DNA of 60,170 nucleotides from Rhizobium sp. (GCA_019739215.1 JAHHDR010000040.1:1-60170), one strand, 5' to 3'. Positions 11,929-21,254 are shown, counted from the stretch's first letter. Notes: generated by a model from the sequence alone, not told the origin. Made by a program: numbers and translations.

Positions 11929-12909
11929 TCAGGGCCGCAGCACCGTCCGGCTTGCGACGGCTTCCAGTGATGGCAGCGCCAGGTCGACGATGACGGGCAG
12001 ATGGTTCGAGCCGATGTCGTGGCCGCGCCGCCAGTTCGTCACCCGGATCCCGGGCGAGACGGCGACATGGTCGATGGTCGAGCCGAAGAAGCCGTAGCGG
12101 GCCAGCCGGGTTGCGAAGCGCGTCACCGGCAGCCAGTAGCCGGGTCGCGCGAAGCGATAGCCCGTCTCGGCGAAGAACCGGCGGAAGAATGGCGAATAGG
12201 CCGGCATGTTCCAATCGCCGGCCACGACCACGGGCGTGCTGGCTTCCTCAGCGCCAATGGCTGCGGCAAGCCGGTCGAAATAGGCGTTGCGCTGGCGCCA
12301 CTGCGCCTCGGTGCGTGGCGTGTCGGGGTGGATGGCATAGACGACGATCGGTCCCGCCGGCGTCTCGACCACAAGCCGCATCGCATGCCGTTCGACTGCC
12401 CCGCCCGCACCGTCGTCGAGCTGGCGCGCTTCGCGGATCGGGTAGCGGCTGAACACCATCTTGTCGTCGGTGTCAGACAGATCGAGCGCCGACTCGAACG
12501 GGTAGAGTCCCGAGCCTCGCACGGCGGCCGCAAAGAGCGGGCGGGTTTCCTGCATCACCACGATATCGGGCTGACTGCTGGTCAACAGCGACACGAAGGG
12601 ACGCGGGTCCGGATTGCCGACATAGAGATTGGCGGTGAGAATGCGGACCCGCTCGCCCGGCATGTCGGCGGGCGCCGGGGGAAGCAGGATGTAGGGTACC
12701 GCGCAGAAGACGACCGCCAACGTGGCGGCGATCCTGGACAGCGGCCCGCCCGCCATCAGCGCGACGACGAGGATCATGATCGATGGCGCCGCAACCGCCG
12801 GCCAGAAGAATGTCGGCAGGTCGAGAGCCCAGGTCCCGCTGCCGCCGATGACGACACCGGCCGCCAGGAGCAATGCGCCAAGCGCGCAGACTGTGACCAG
12901 CATCCGCAT
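11929..12909 (-). CDS. Endonuclease/exonuclease/phosphatase family membrane protein
   Basis: 326 residues. Two to three N-terminal hydrophobic segments (about residues 2-22, 33-52 and 58-78) precede an EEP domain. Active-site elements include the first-strand LTANLYVGNP (N), MQETRP (E), the WNMP motif (GDWNMPAY) and a C-terminal SNHLPVIVDL (His base). The family cuts phosphodiester bonds in nucleic acids, phospholipids or inositol phosphates; membrane-anchored versions are common in alphaproteobacteria without a settled role. It is convergent with the AGE gene and lies downstream of amtB on the same strand, behind two hairpins. Confidence 0.85.
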   Translation of the reverse strand: MRMLVTVCALGALLLAAGVVIGGSGTWALDLPTFFWPAVAAPSIMILVVALMAGGPLSRIAATLAVVFCAVPYILLPPAPADMPGERVRILTANLYVGNPDPRPFVSLLTSSQPDIVVMQETRPLFAAAVRGSGLYPFESALDLSDTDDKMVFSRYPIREARQLDDGAGGAVERHAMRLVVETPAGPIVVYAIHPDTPRTEAQWRQRNAYFDRLAAAIGAEEASTPVVVAGDWNMPAYSPFFRRFFAETGYRFARPGYWLPVTRFATRLARYGFFGSTIDHVAVSPGIRVTNWRRGHDIGSNHLPVIVDLALPSLEAVASRTVLRP

Positions 12910-12997
12910 TCACGATCCCCTGCGACGCGCCCGGACAGCCCGGACGGCGTGCGACACGCGCGTGTTACCGAAGACCGGGCCTTTCGGCAAGAAAAGA

Positions 12998-13019
12998 GCC
13001 CGGCAATCGCTTGCCGGGC
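12998..13019 (-). terminator. Hairpin with T-rich tail, downstream of amtB
   Basis: A perfect 9-bp stem, gcccggcaa / ttgccgggc, with a 4-base loop. On the minus strand it is followed by TCTTTTCTTG, a usable U-tract. It lies about 80 bases beyond the amtB stop, after another hairpin, and before the EEP gene. Confidence 0.7.
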
Positions 13020-13063
13020 CAAAAAGCGGAATATGTGGATCATAATCCGCGACGGGACGTGAA

Positions 13064-13092
13064 GCGGCGCGGGATCTTGGGTCCCGCGCCGC
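13064..13092 (-). terminator. GC-rich hairpin just after amtB stop
   Basis: A perfect 11-bp stem, gcggcgcggga / tcccgcgccgc, with a 7-base loop, beginning 8 bases after the amtB stop codon. It has no U-tract, so it may protect the mRNA 3' end or act together with the hairpin at 12998-13019. Confidence 0.55.
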
Positions 13093-13099
13093 AAGCTCG

Positions 13100-14464
13100 T
13101 TACGAGTGGTAGGCCGCTTCGCCATGCGAGGCGAGGTCGAGACCTTCGCGCTCGGCTTCGACCGGAACCCGCAGGCCGACGACGAGGTCGACGATCTTGT
13201 AGAGGATCGCCGAGATCACGCCGCACCAGATGATGGTGATGACGACGGCCTGGAGCTGGACCATGAACTGGCCGCCCATGGTCTGTTCGCCGGCGTAGCC
13301 GATGCCGCCGAGGGAGGAGGAGGCGAAGATGCCGGTGGCGAGCGCGCCGAACAGGCCGCCGATGCCGTGGACGCCGAAGACGTCGGCGGTGTCGTCATAG
13401 CCGAACTTGTTCTTCACCACCGAGATGAAGAAGTAGCACAGCGGCGAGACGATGATGCCCATGACGATGGCGCCCATCGGGCCGACGATGCCGGCTGCCG
13501 GCGTGACGGCGACGAGACCGGCGATCATGCCCGAAGCTGCACCCAGCATCGAGGCCTTGCCGCGCAGCAGGGCTTCCGTGGCCGACCACGACAGGATTGC
13601 GGCGGCGGTGGCGACGAAGGTGTTGACCGTGGCCAGCATGGCGCCACCGGACGCTTCGAGGTTCGAGCCCGAGTTGAAGCCGAACCAGCCGACCCAGAGC
13701 ATGGCGGCACCGACATAGGTGAGCGTCATGGAATGGGGGGCCATCATGTCCTTGCCGAAGCCGGTGCGCTTGCCGACCATGAAGGCGCCGACCAGACCGG
13801 CAACGCCGGCATTGATGTGGACGACCGTGCCGCCGGCGAAATCAAGCGCGCCGAGGCCGAAGAGGTAGCCCTTGGCGTCCCAGACCATGTGGGCGATCGG
13901 GTAGTAGACGAAGATCGACCACAGCAGCGTGAAGAGGATGACCGCCGAGAACTTGATGCGTTCTGCAAAGGCACCGACGATCAGGGCCGGGGTGATGGCC
14001 GCGAAGGTCATCTGGAACATGACGAAGATATATTCCGGGATGACCGCATCGGAGAAGGTGGCCGCGGTGGAGTCGGCAGTGACACCGCTCAGGAAGACCT
14101 TGGCGAAGCCGCCGAAGAAGGCGCTCTCGGAACCGCCGAAGGCGAAGGAATAGCCATAGACGACCCAGGCGATCATGCAGGCCGCGGCAACGACCGTGCA
14201 CTGCATGAGCACCGAGAGCATGTTCTTGGCGCGGACGAGGCCGCCGTAGAACAGGCCGAGGCCGGGAACGGCCATGAACAGCACGAGGATCGTGCACAGG
14301 AACATGAAGGTGGTATCGCCCTTGTCAGGCGTGATCGGAGCAGCGGCCGGCGTTTCGGCGGCAGGCGCGGTTGCGTCCTGGGCGAAGGCAATGACCGGCG
14401 CCAGCGTCACGCCGAGCGTGAGCCAGGCGGTGCTGATCGGATTGGTAATCTTTGAAAGTGACAT
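13100..14464 (-). CDS. amtB: Ammonium transporter AmtB
   Basis: 454 residues. A cleavable signal peptide (AFA/QD near residues 26-28) precedes 11 predicted membrane segments of the Amt/Mep/Rh fold. The signature FYGGLVRAKN follows the first helix, and the conserved DFAGGTVVH and HGIGGLFGA carry the pore aspartate and histidine regions. AmtB conducts ammonium across the inner membrane under nitrogen limitation and is blocked by GlnK. The start at 14464 has GGGGAG ten bases upstream. It follows glnK by 34 bases, the usual glnK-amtB operon, under the sigma-54 promoter at 14930-14946. Confidence 0.95.
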   Translation of the reverse strand: MSLSKITNPISTAWLTLGVTLAPVIAFAQDATAPAAETPAAAPITPDKGDTTFMFLCTILVLFMAVPGLGLFYGGLVRAKNMLSVLMQCTVVAAACMIAWVVYGYSFAFGGSESAFFGGFAKVFLSGVTADSTAATFSDAVIPEYIFVMFQMTFAAITPALIVGAFAERIKFSAVILFTLLWSIFVYYPIAHMVWDAKGYLFGLGALDFAGGTVVHINAGVAGLVGAFMVGKRTGFGKDMMAPHSMTLTYVGAAMLWVGWFGFNSGSNLEASGGAMLATVNTFVATAAAILSWSATEALLRGKASMLGAASGMIAGLVAVTPAAGIVGPMGAIVMGIIVSPLCYFFISVVKNKFGYDDTADVFGVHGIGGLFGALATGIFASSSLGGIGYAGEQTMGGQFMVQLQAVVITIIWCGVISAILYKIVDLVVGLRVPVEAEREGLDLASHGEAAYHS

Positions 14465-14498
14465 CAGGTAGAACTCCCCTGCAAAATGTGCGGCCGTC

Positions 14499-14837
14499 TC
14501 AGAGCGCTTCGGTATCGGTTTCGCCCGTGCGGATACGGACGGCATGGTCGATCGAGTAGACGAAGATCTTGCCGTCGCCGATCTGGCCGGTCTTGGCGGC
14601 GCCCGCGATGGCCTCGACGGCCCTGTCGACCAGATCGGGGCCAACTGCGACCTCGATCTTGAGCTTGGGCAGGAAGCTGACGGCATATTCCGTGCCGCGA
14701 TAGATTTCAGTGTGTCCCTTCTGCCGGCCGTAACCCTTCACCTCGGTTACGGTGAGGCCCTGAATGCCGACAGCCGTGAGCGCTTCACGCACTTCATCCA
14801 GCTTGAACGGCTTTATGATAGCCATCACAATTTTCAT
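14499..14837 (-). CDS. glnK: PII signalling protein GlnK
   Basis: 112 residues, the standard PII length. The T-loop contains the uridylylation tyrosine Y51 (RGTEYAVSF), and the C-terminal signature is VYSIDHAVRIRTGE. GlnK senses 2-oxoglutarate, ATP/ADP and, through GlnD uridylylation, glutamine; it binds and closes AmtB. The start at 14837 (MKIVMAIIKPFKL) has AGGATGGG as ribosome binding site; a further upstream ATG at 14849 would add four residues and overlap this site. It is first in an operon with amtB. Confidence 0.95.
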   Translation of the reverse strand: MKIVMAIIKPFKLDEVREALTAVGIQGLTVTEVKGYGRQKGHTEIYRGTEYAVSFLPKLKIEVAVGPDLVDRAVEAIAGAAKTGQIGDGKIFVYSIDHAVRIRTGETDTEAL

Positions 14838-14929
14838 CTGGTTTCCCATCCTTTAACGAATTCGCGAGCGGTAGCCGCCCCTGGCATGATCGCGGGAAAC
14901 GTCGCCCTCCCGTGACTGCCACCAAGGAA

Positions 14930-14946
14930 TACAAGTCGCGTGCCAG
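14930..14946 (-). promoter_or_regulatory. Sigma-54 promoter of glnK-amtB
   Basis: On the minus strand the sequence is CTGGCACGCGACTTGTA, close to the RpoN consensus YTGGCAC-N5-TTGCW: GG at -24 and GT (instead of GC) at -12. It lies about 93 bases before the glnK ATG. NtrC activation under nitrogen limitation is the expected control, by family knowledge; the NtrC sites were not mapped. Confidence 0.8.
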
Positions 14947-15068
14947 TTCGCGCAGGGGCGAACAGGTAACTGTTTTTAAAGGATATTTTTGCGAGGCTCT
15001 AAAAAACGGGCAGTGGCCGGAAAACCAAATGCCTAAATTATGTTCAAAAATAAGGAAATGCGCACCGA

Positions 15069-15953
15069 TTAATCAGTTGCACGTTTACGAATCAAACCTT
15101 CCTGCGCAACCGACGCGATGAGCCGGCCCGAGCGGGTGTATATGGCGCCCCTGCTAAGGCCGCGACCGCCGCCGGAAAACGGGCTGTCCTGGGTGTAGAG
15201 GAGCCAGTCCGAGAAGTCCGGATCGGAATGGAACCACATGGCGTGATCGAGGCTGGCGCCCTGGATGGAGGTATCGAAGACCGAAAGACCATGCGGGAAG
15301 AGCGCTGTGTCGAGCAGCGTCATGTCCGAGACATAGGCGAGCACGGCAGCGGCGGTGCGGCGATCGTCCGGCACGCGACCGTTGGCCTTGACCCAGACAT
15401 GCTGGCTCGGCTCGAGCCTGTCGGACGAAATGTAGTGCGTCATCGAAACCGGCCGGATCTCGACGGGACGCTCGCGCAGCCAGAACCGCCTGATGTGCTC
15501 GGGCGCATGCTGGAGAAATTTCTCGTAGATGGTCTCGGGCGCAGGGAGGTCCTCGGGCGGCGTGATGTCAGGCATCTCGATCTGGTGGGCAAGGCCGGGC
15601 TCATCGAGCTGGAACGACGCCGACAGCGCGAAGATCGGCTTGCCGTGCTGGATGGCGACCGCGCGGCGGGTGGTGAAACTGCCACCGTCTCGGATACGGT
15701 CGACGTCGTAGACCACAGGAACTGCCGGGTCGCCCGGCCGGAGAAAATAGGCATGCAGCGAATGGACGAAGCGATCCGCTGGCGCGGTGCGCTGGGTGGC
15801 GGCTAGCGCCTGGGAGATGACCAGGCCGCCGAAGAGCCGCTGCCAGCCGACATCCGGGCTCTGGCCGCGGAACAGGTTCTCCTCGATCTGCTCGAGGTCG
15901 AGAATATCGACCAGATGATCCATGCTGGTCAGGCTGTTGGCGGGGCGCGGCAT
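15069..15953 (-). CDS. tesB: Acyl-CoA thioesterase II (TesB)
   Basis: 294 residues with the double hot-dog fold of TesB. Visible landmarks are FRGQSPDVGWQRLFGG near the N-terminus, HSLHAYFLRPGD, and the C-terminal LDHAMWFHSDPDFSDWLLY, which carries the catalytic Asp region. TesB hydrolyses medium and long acyl-CoAs to free fatty acid and CoA in the cytoplasm. The start at 15953 (MPRPANSLTS) has GGGAGG five bases upstream; the frame is open further but lacks another site. It is divergent from the UbiH-type gene. Confidence 0.9.
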   Translation of the reverse strand: MPRPANSLTSMDHLVDILDLEQIEENLFRGQSPDVGWQRLFGGLVISQALAATQRTAPADRFVHSLHAYFLRPGDPAVPVVYDVDRIRDGGSFTTRRAVAIQHGKPIFALSASFQLDEPGLAHQIEMPDITPPEDLPAPETIYEKFLQHAPEHIRRFWLRERPVEIRPVSMTHYISSDRLEPSQHVWVKANGRVPDDRRTAAAVLAYVSDMTLLDTALFPHGLSVFDTSIQGASLDHAMWFHSDPDFSDWLLYTQDSPFSGGGRGLSRGAIYTRSGRLIASVAQEGLIRKRATD

Positions 15954-16059
15954 TTTGGCCTCCCATTTTCGCCCCCAGGGGCGGTTTCGTCGCACTGCTG
16001 CGTCCTCTATACTCACGGGATCACCGGCGGCAAGCCGGAGTTGTTCCAAGGAGTTGACC

Positions 16060-17271
16060 ATGCTGGACATTCTTGTCGGAGGCGGCGGCTACGTCGGCCT
16101 CTCCGTGGCAGTTTCGATCAAGACGGCGGCGCCGCACATGTCTGTCATGGTGGTCGATGCCGCCCCGGAGGGCGTGTGGCGCAAGGACGCGCGCGCCTCG
16201 GCGATCGCGACCGCCGCCTCGCGCATGCTCGACGCGCTCGACCTGTGGGAGAAGATGCTGCCCGAGGCCCAACCGATCAACCGGATGGAGATCACCGATT
16301 CGCGCACCGCCGATCCTGTGCGCCCGGTGTTCCTGACATTCGACGGCGAGGCGGCACCCGGCGAGCCCCTCGCCCATATGGTGCCTAACCCGGCGTTGAT
16401 CGGGCCGCTGCTCGAAGCCGCACAGCGCCTCGGCGTCGAACTGCGCTCAGCCACCACGGTCGAGAGCTTCACCACCGACAACCGCTGCGCCACCGCGCGG
16501 CTCTCCACCGGCGAGCAGGTGGAGGCGCGGTTGCTCGTGGCCTGCGACGGCGCCAAGTCGAAATTGCGCGACATCGCCGGCATCAAGACCGTGCACTGGG
16601 ACTACGGCCAGTCGGGGATCGTCACCACCGTCGAGCACGAGCGACCGCATGACGGCCTGGCGGAAGAACATTTCCTGCCCGCCGGTCCCTTCGCGGTGCT
16701 GCCCCTGCCCGGCAACCGGTCGTCGCTGGTCTGGACCGAACGGACCGATGACGCCGACCGGCTGGTGGCCGCCGACGACCTCGTCTTCGAGGAAGAACTG
16801 GAGCGCCGCTTCGGACACAAGTTGGGCCACATCCGCCCGGTTGGCCCGCGCAAGGCCTTCCCGCTCGGGTTGACGCTGGCCCGCGCCTTTGTGGCCAACC
16901 GCTTCGCGCTGGCGGGCGATGCGGCACATGGCATCCACCCGATTTCCGGACAGGGCCTCAATCTCGGCTTCAAGGACGTGGCGGCGCTGGCGGAGACGAT
17001 CGTCGACGCGGACCGGCTCGGCCTCGATATCGGCGCGACGGATGTGCTGGAGCGCTACGAGCGCTGGCGGCGCTTCGACACGTTCCGGATGGGCGTGACG
17101 ACCGACGTGCTCAACAGGCTGTTCTCCAACGACGTGACCCCGATCCGGATCGCGCGCGATTTCGGGCTCGGGCTGGTGGACCGGATGCCCGGGCTGAAGA
17201 GCTTCTTCATCCGGCAGGCGTCGATCGCAACCGGAGCGGACCCGAAACTGCTGGGCGGGATGATCCCGTAG
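16060..17271 (+). CDS. UbiH/UbiF/VisC-type FAD-dependent monooxygenase
   Basis: 403 residues. An N-terminal dinucleotide-binding region (VGGGGYVGLSVAV), the DG motif near CDGAKSKLRDIAG and the GDAAHGIHPISGQGLNLG motif near residues 285-303 identify a class A flavoprotein hydroxylase of the ubiquinone-biosynthesis group. Such enzymes hydroxylate the polyprenyl-phenol ring. The start at 16060 has AAGGAG seven bases upstream. Several UbiH homologues exist in rhizobia and act at different ring positions, so no single symbol is assigned. Confidence 0.85.
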   Translation: MLDILVGGGGYVGLSVAVSIKTAAPHMSVMVVDAAPEGVWRKDARASAIATAASRMLDALDLWEKMLPEAQPINRMEITDSRTADPVRPVFLTFDGEAAPGEPLAHMVPNPALIGPLLEAAQRLGVELRSATTVESFTTDNRCATARLSTGEQVEARLLVACDGAKSKLRDIAGIKTVHWDYGQSGIVTTVEHERPHDGLAEEHFLPAGPFAVLPLPGNRSSLVWTERTDDADRLVAADDLVFEEELERRFGHKLGHIRPVGPRKAFPLGLTLARAFVANRFALAGDAAHGIHPISGQGLNLGFKDVAALAETIVDADRLGLDIGATDVLERYERWRRFDTFRMGVTTDVLNRLFSNDVTPIRIARDFGLGLVDRMPGLKSFFIRQASIATGADPKLLGGMIP

Positions 17272-17439
17272 GCGGGATTCCTGCAACAGCCGCCTGCGAA
17301 AGCGGGAGACGTGCCTAAAGCCCCTTCCTTGCGCGAAGCTTTCGAAATTAACGAATAGACAGCAATAGTTAACCTCACTGTCTTGAAAGTTTTAAGGTTT
17401 AGTGACTATCTTTGTACATCCGGCAATCGCGCCGGATGC

Positions 17440-17883
17440 ATGACTGTTCAGGATAGAAAGGACAAATCTCTGACAACAGTGCACGCGAAAGGAGTGGCAT
17501 CCGCTGCCTACTCCCGGAGCATGGAGCGTAGCGAAGCGGCTGCGGCCAAAGCTCTCAAGCTGGTCCTCGAAAGCCTCGAAGACTCAAAAGCTGAAAACGT
17601 CACCTCAATCGACATTGCAGGCAAATCGGCGCTCGGCGACTACATGGTGGTCGTGTCGGGTCGTTCGAGCCGTCACGTGATGGCGATTGCCGACCATCTG
17701 ATCGACGATCTCAAGGCCGAAGGCCTCGGCAGCCCTCGGATCGAGGGTCTGGAGACCGGCGACTGGGTCCTGATCGACGCCGGTGACATCATCGTTCATA
17801 TCTTCCGCCCGGAAATCCGCGAATTCTACAGCCTTGAAAAGATGTGGGCCGCGCCGGACATGGATGAGGGAACGCTGCATTAG
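17440..17883 (+). CDS. rsfS: Ribosomal silencing factor RsfS
   Basis: About 147 residues. The RsfS/DUF143 core is clear: DIAGKSALGDYMVVVSGRS and DWVLIDAGDIIVHIF, then REFYSLEKMW. RsfS binds L14 on the 50S subunit and blocks subunit joining during starvation. The start is uncertain: ATG 17440 (MTVQDRKDKS) lacks a strong ribosome binding site, and a non-ATG start at or after CTG 17470 would fit the lengths of relatives better. rlmH follows, as is usual, but nadD, the common upstream neighbour in this group, is absent here. Confidence 0.88.
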   Translation: MTVQDRKDKSLTTVHAKGVASAAYSRSMERSEAAAAKALKLVLESLEDSKAENVTSIDIAGKSALGDYMVVVSGRSSRHVMAIADHLIDDLKAEGLGSPRIEGLETGDWVLIDAGDIIVHIFRPEIREFYSLEKMWAAPDMDEGTLH

Positions 17884-17990
17884 ATCGTGTGAAGCCGCCT
17901 TCACCTCGCGGCGAACACGCGCTAGATAGCATCTCGAAAGGGCCTTCCCTTTCACGAGAGAAGAATAGGTCTGGAGTTCGGGCGCCCGTC

Positions 17991-18473
17991 ATGCGGATTT
18001 CACTGTTCGCCGTGGGCAGGCTGAAGTCGGGCCCGGAAAAGGAACTTGCCGAGCGGTATCTCGACCGCTTTGCCAAGGCCGGGCCCGCCGTGGGGCTCGA
18101 GCTCGCGAAAATCACCGAAATCAACGAGAGCCGGTCGGGCAATGCCGAGACGCGCAAGCGCGAGGAAGCCGCGTCGCTTGAGAAGATGCTCGCAGACGGT
18201 GCTGTGCTGGTGCTGCTCGACGAGCGCGGCAAGGCACTCGACAGTCCGCAATTCGCCGAACTTCTCGGCGGCATACGCGACCAGGGCAAGCGCGACCTTG
18301 TGATCGCCATCGGCGGGCCCGACGGCCTCGACCCCGACTTGAGCACGAGGGCCGCCCACATCCTGTGCTTCGGCAAGATGACCTGGCCGCACCAGCTGGT
18401 GCGCGTGATGCTGGGCGAACAACTCTACCGGGCAGTGACGATCCTGTCCGGGCATCCGTATCACCGGGTCTAG
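17991..18473 (+). CDS. rlmH: 23S rRNA pseudouridine-1915 N3-methyltransferase RlmH
   Basis: 160 residues, the standard length. It belongs to the SPOUT family, with the SAM-binding knot residues IAIGGPDGL and the C-terminal HQLVRVMLGEQLYRA...HPYHR. RlmH methylates pseudouridine 1915 in helix 69 of 23S rRNA. The ATG at 17991 (MRISLFAVGRLK) matches the family N-terminus. It follows rsfS by 107 bases in the conserved rsfS-rlmH-envC-ctpA order. Confidence 0.95.
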   Translation: MRISLFAVGRLKSGPEKELAERYLDRFAKAGPAVGLELAKITEINESRSGNAETRKREEAASLEKMLADGAVLVLLDERGKALDSPQFAELLGGIRDQGKRDLVIAIGGPDGLDPDLSTRAAHILCFGKMTWPHQLVRVMLGEQLYRAVTILSGHPYHRV

Positions 18474-18583
18474 CGCCCCTCCCCGGATCGCCGCTCTTCC
18501 CCCCTGCTGCAAATCAGCTTAGCTTGGCGCCGGAAGGTGACCATGCGCGGATGATGCGGAGCGAGAACAGACGGAGAGGACGG

Positions 18584-19930
18584 ATGCGGCTCGTCGCCTA
18601 TGCGGCGGCGGCCCTGGCCTGTGCCTTGCCCACCACTACACCGTCCCAGGAAATGGACCCGATCCCCACCGAATCCGGCCAGATCGGTGCGCTGGCGATG
18701 CGCCGCAACGTCACGGAAAGCGAACTCCGGGAGCTGGCCAAGTCGCTGGCCGACGCACGGGCGCGCACCGCCGAACTGCAGCAATCGATCGCCGGGATCG
18801 AGCGGACGACGGCGGGCCTGCGCGAGGCGCTGGTCGCGTCCGCCGAAAAGCGCAAGCAGCTGGAACGCCAGGTCATCGCCAATGAGGACCGGCTCAAGGA
18901 ACTGGCGAGCAGGGACACGGAGGTCAGGACCTCGCTGCGATCAAGGCGCGGCTTGCTGGCCGAGGTGCTCGCGGCGCTGCAGCGCATGGGGCGCAATCCG
19001 CCGCCGGCGCTGCTTGTGACTCCGGATGATGCGCTTTCCTCGGTACGGTCGGCGATCCTGCTCGGCGCCGTCGTGCCTGGCATCCGGGGCGAGACCGACA
19101 AGCTGGCCGCGGACCTCGAGGCTCTGGCCAAGGTGCGGCAGGAGATCGCGGCCGAACGCGAGAGCTATGTCAAGACCATGGCGTCGGCGATGGAGGAGGA
19201 GCAGAAGATGACGCTGCTCGTCGCCGAGAACGATAAACTCAACGTGAAGAGCCGCACCGAACTCGCCACAGAGAAGAAGCGGGCGGAGGAGCTCGCGGCG
19301 CGTGCGACCAGCCTGGAAGGCCTGATCTCCTCGATCGAAAGCGAGATAGCCTCGGCAAAATCGGCCGCGGAGGCGGCGCGGGCGGCGGAGGCCCGGCGCG
19401 CGGAACTGAGTCCGGAGGCACGCTCACGGCTTGACTCGGACCCGGGCGTGCCCGACAAAAACCGCATTGCGCCCGCATATGCGTTTTCGGCATTGAAGGC
19501 CAAGCTGGACCTGCCGGTGGCCGGTGATGTGCTCAGACTGTTCGGTGACGATGACGGCACCGGACACTCGGCCCAGGGCATCACGATCGCGGCGGGAGCC
19601 GGCATGCTGGTGACGGCGCCTGCCGATGGATGGGTCATGTTCGCAGGACCGTTCCGGAGCTACGGGCAGATGGTCATCATGAACGCGGGGGATGGATATC
19701 ACATCGTCATGGCGGGCATGGATGCGGTGACCGCGGCGCAGGGCCAGTTCGTCGTCGCCGGCGAGCCGCTCGGGCAGATGGGCGAGAAGAGAATTGCAAG
19801 CGCAGCCGGGCTGCATCTGGAAACGGATCGCCCCACGCTGTACATAGAATTACGCAAGGACGGAAAACCGGTCGATTCGAAGCCCTGGTGGTCCGTCAAA
19901 GACCTCGGAAAGGCACGCAATGCTACGTAA
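18584..19930 (+). CDS. EnvC-like murein hydrolase activator (degenerate M23)
   Basis: 448 residues. A signal peptide (residues 1-22) is followed by a long coiled coil (about 40-290, rich in A/E/K/R/L) and a C-terminal LytM-like domain. The zinc ligands HxxxD and HxH expected of an active M23 enzyme are not present (the equivalent end reads LHLETDRPTLYIELRKDG), so it fits a non-catalytic amidase activator of the EnvC type acting at division sites in the periplasm. The start 18584 has GGAGAGGA upstream. Its stop overlaps the ctpA start by 11 bases, so translation is probably coupled. Confidence 0.85.
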   Translation: MRLVAYAAAALACALPTTTPSQEMDPIPTESGQIGALAMRRNVTESELRELAKSLADARARTAELQQSIAGIERTTAGLREALVASAEKRKQLERQVIANEDRLKELASRDTEVRTSLRSRRGLLAEVLAALQRMGRNPPPALLVTPDDALSSVRSAILLGAVVPGIRGETDKLAADLEALAKVRQEIAAERESYVKTMASAMEEEQKMTLLVAENDKLNVKSRTELATEKKRAEELAARATSLEGLISSIESEIASAKSAAEAARAAEARRAELSPEARSRLDSDPGVPDKNRIAPAYAFSALKAKLDLPVAGDVLRLFGDDDGTGHSAQGITIAAGAGMLVTAPADGWVMFAGPFRSYGQMVIMNAGDGYHIVMAGMDAVTAAQGQFVVAGEPLGQMGEKRIASAAGLHLETDRPTLYIELRKDGKPVDSKPWWSVKDLGKARNAT

Positions 19931-21254
19931 GACTTCTCTTGTGCTTCTCGGTGCGCTTCTGGGCTCGACCGCGATGATCGGGGTTTATGCCGCCGGCATC
20001 CCCGCCAATGCCGCGGGTTCGTCGACCTACAAGGAACTGTCAATCTTCGGCGAGGTGTTTGAGCGCGTCCGCGCGCAATACGTGACGCCGCCGGACGAAC
20101 AGAAGCTGGTGGAAGCCGCCATTTCCGGCATGCTCACCTCGCTGGACCCGCATTCGAGCTACATGAATGCCAAGGATGCCGACGACATGCGCACCCAGAC
20201 CCGGGGCGAGTTCGGCGGCCTCGGCATCGAGGTCACGATGGAGAGCGACCTCGTCAAGGTCATCACGCCCATCGATGATACGCCCGCCTCCAAGGCCGGC
20301 GTGCTCGCCGGCGACCTGATTTCCAAGATCGACGGTTCGGACGTTCGCGGCCTCAAGCTCGAGGAAGCGGTCGAGAAGATGCGTGGCGAGGTCGGCGCGC
20401 CGATCACGCTCACCATCATCCGCAAGGGCGCCGACAAGCCGATCGAAATCACGCTGAAGCGCGACATCATCGCCGTGCAGGCCGTCAAGGTCCGCGTCGA
20501 GGGTGACGTCGGTTACCTGCGCGTCATCTCCTTCACCGAAAAGACCTATGACGACCTGAAGAAGGGCATCGAGAAGATCCAGGCCCAGGTACCGAACGAC
20601 AAGCTCAAGGGCTTCGTGCTCGACCTGCGCCTCAATCCGGGCGGCCTGCTCGACCAGGCGATCAACGTGTCCGACGCCTTCCTCGACAAGGGCGAGATCG
20701 TCTCGACCCGTGGCCGGCTTGAAGCCGAAACGCGCCGGTTCTCCGCCACCGACGGCGATCTCTCCAGTGGCAAGCCGGTGGTGGTGCTCACGAATGGCGG
20801 CTCGGCTTCGGCTTCGGAAATCGTCGCCGGGGCTCTGCAGGATCTCAAGCGTGCGACCATCGTCGGCACGCGCTCCTTCGGCAAGGGCTCGGTCCAGACC
20901 ATCATCCCGCTCGGCGACAACGGCGCGCTGCGCCTGACCACGGCGCTGTATTACACGCCTTCGGGCAAGTCGATCCAGGGCATCGGCATCACCCCCGACA
21001 TCACCGTGGAGCAGCCGATTCCGGCCGAACTGCAGGGCAAGCTCGAAAAGGCCGCCGAATCGTCGCTCAAGGGCCACATCAAGGGCGCCGAAGAGAATGA
21101 CGAAGGCTCCGGTTCGCAGGCCTATGTGCCGCCGGATCCGAAGGACGACATCCAGCTCGCCTATGCGATGGACCTGCTGCGCGGCAACAAGATCGACCCG
21201 CATTTCCCGCCGGACCAGAAGAAGGCGGTCGAGGTCGAGCAGAAGAAGCCTTGA
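19920..21254 (+). CDS. ctpA: C-terminal processing peptidase CtpA (S41)
   Basis: 444 residues: signal peptide (1-26), PDZ domain (about 95-175) and S41 protease core. The catalytic serine is S297 in NGGSASASEI and the lysine is K322 in FGKGSVQ, 25 residues later as in other CTPs. CtpA trims periplasmic proteins, including murein hydrolases, often with a lipoprotein partner. The ORF overlaps the EnvC-like gene, and the divergent deacetylase gene follows after about 58 bases; this three-gene set is conserved in Hyphomicrobiales. Confidence 0.93.
   Translation: MLRKTSLVLLGALLGSTAMIGVYAAGIPANAAGSSTYKELSIFGEVFERVRAQYVTPPDEQKLVEAAISGMLTSLDPHSSYMNAKDADDMRTQTRGEFGGLGIEVTMESDLVKVITPIDDTPASKAGVLAGDLISKIDGSDVRGLKLEEAVEKMRGEVGAPITLTIIRKGADKPIEITLKRDIIAVQAVKVRVEGDVGYLRVISFTEKTYDDLKKGIEKIQAQVPNDKLKGFVLDLRLNPGGLLDQAINVSDAFLDKGEIVSTRGRLEAETRRFSATDGDLSSGKPVVVLTNGGSASASEIVAGALQDLKRATIVGTRSFGKGSVQTIIPLGDNGALRLTTALYYTPSGKSIQGIGITPDITVEQPIPAELQGKLEKAAESSLKGHIKGAEENDEGSGSQAYVPPDPKDDIQLAYAMDLLRGNKIDPHFPPDQKKAVEVEQKKP

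Noticed and set aside
12001..13062. Plus-strand frame of about 350 codons opposite the EEP gene
   Set aside because: Arg/Asp/Gly-rich translation typical of an antisense shadow; the minus-strand EEP protein has clear active-site motifs.
18584..19930. Active M23 endopeptidase call for the EnvC-like protein
   Set aside because: The HxxxD and HxH zinc-binding motifs are absent, so an activator role is more likely than catalysis.
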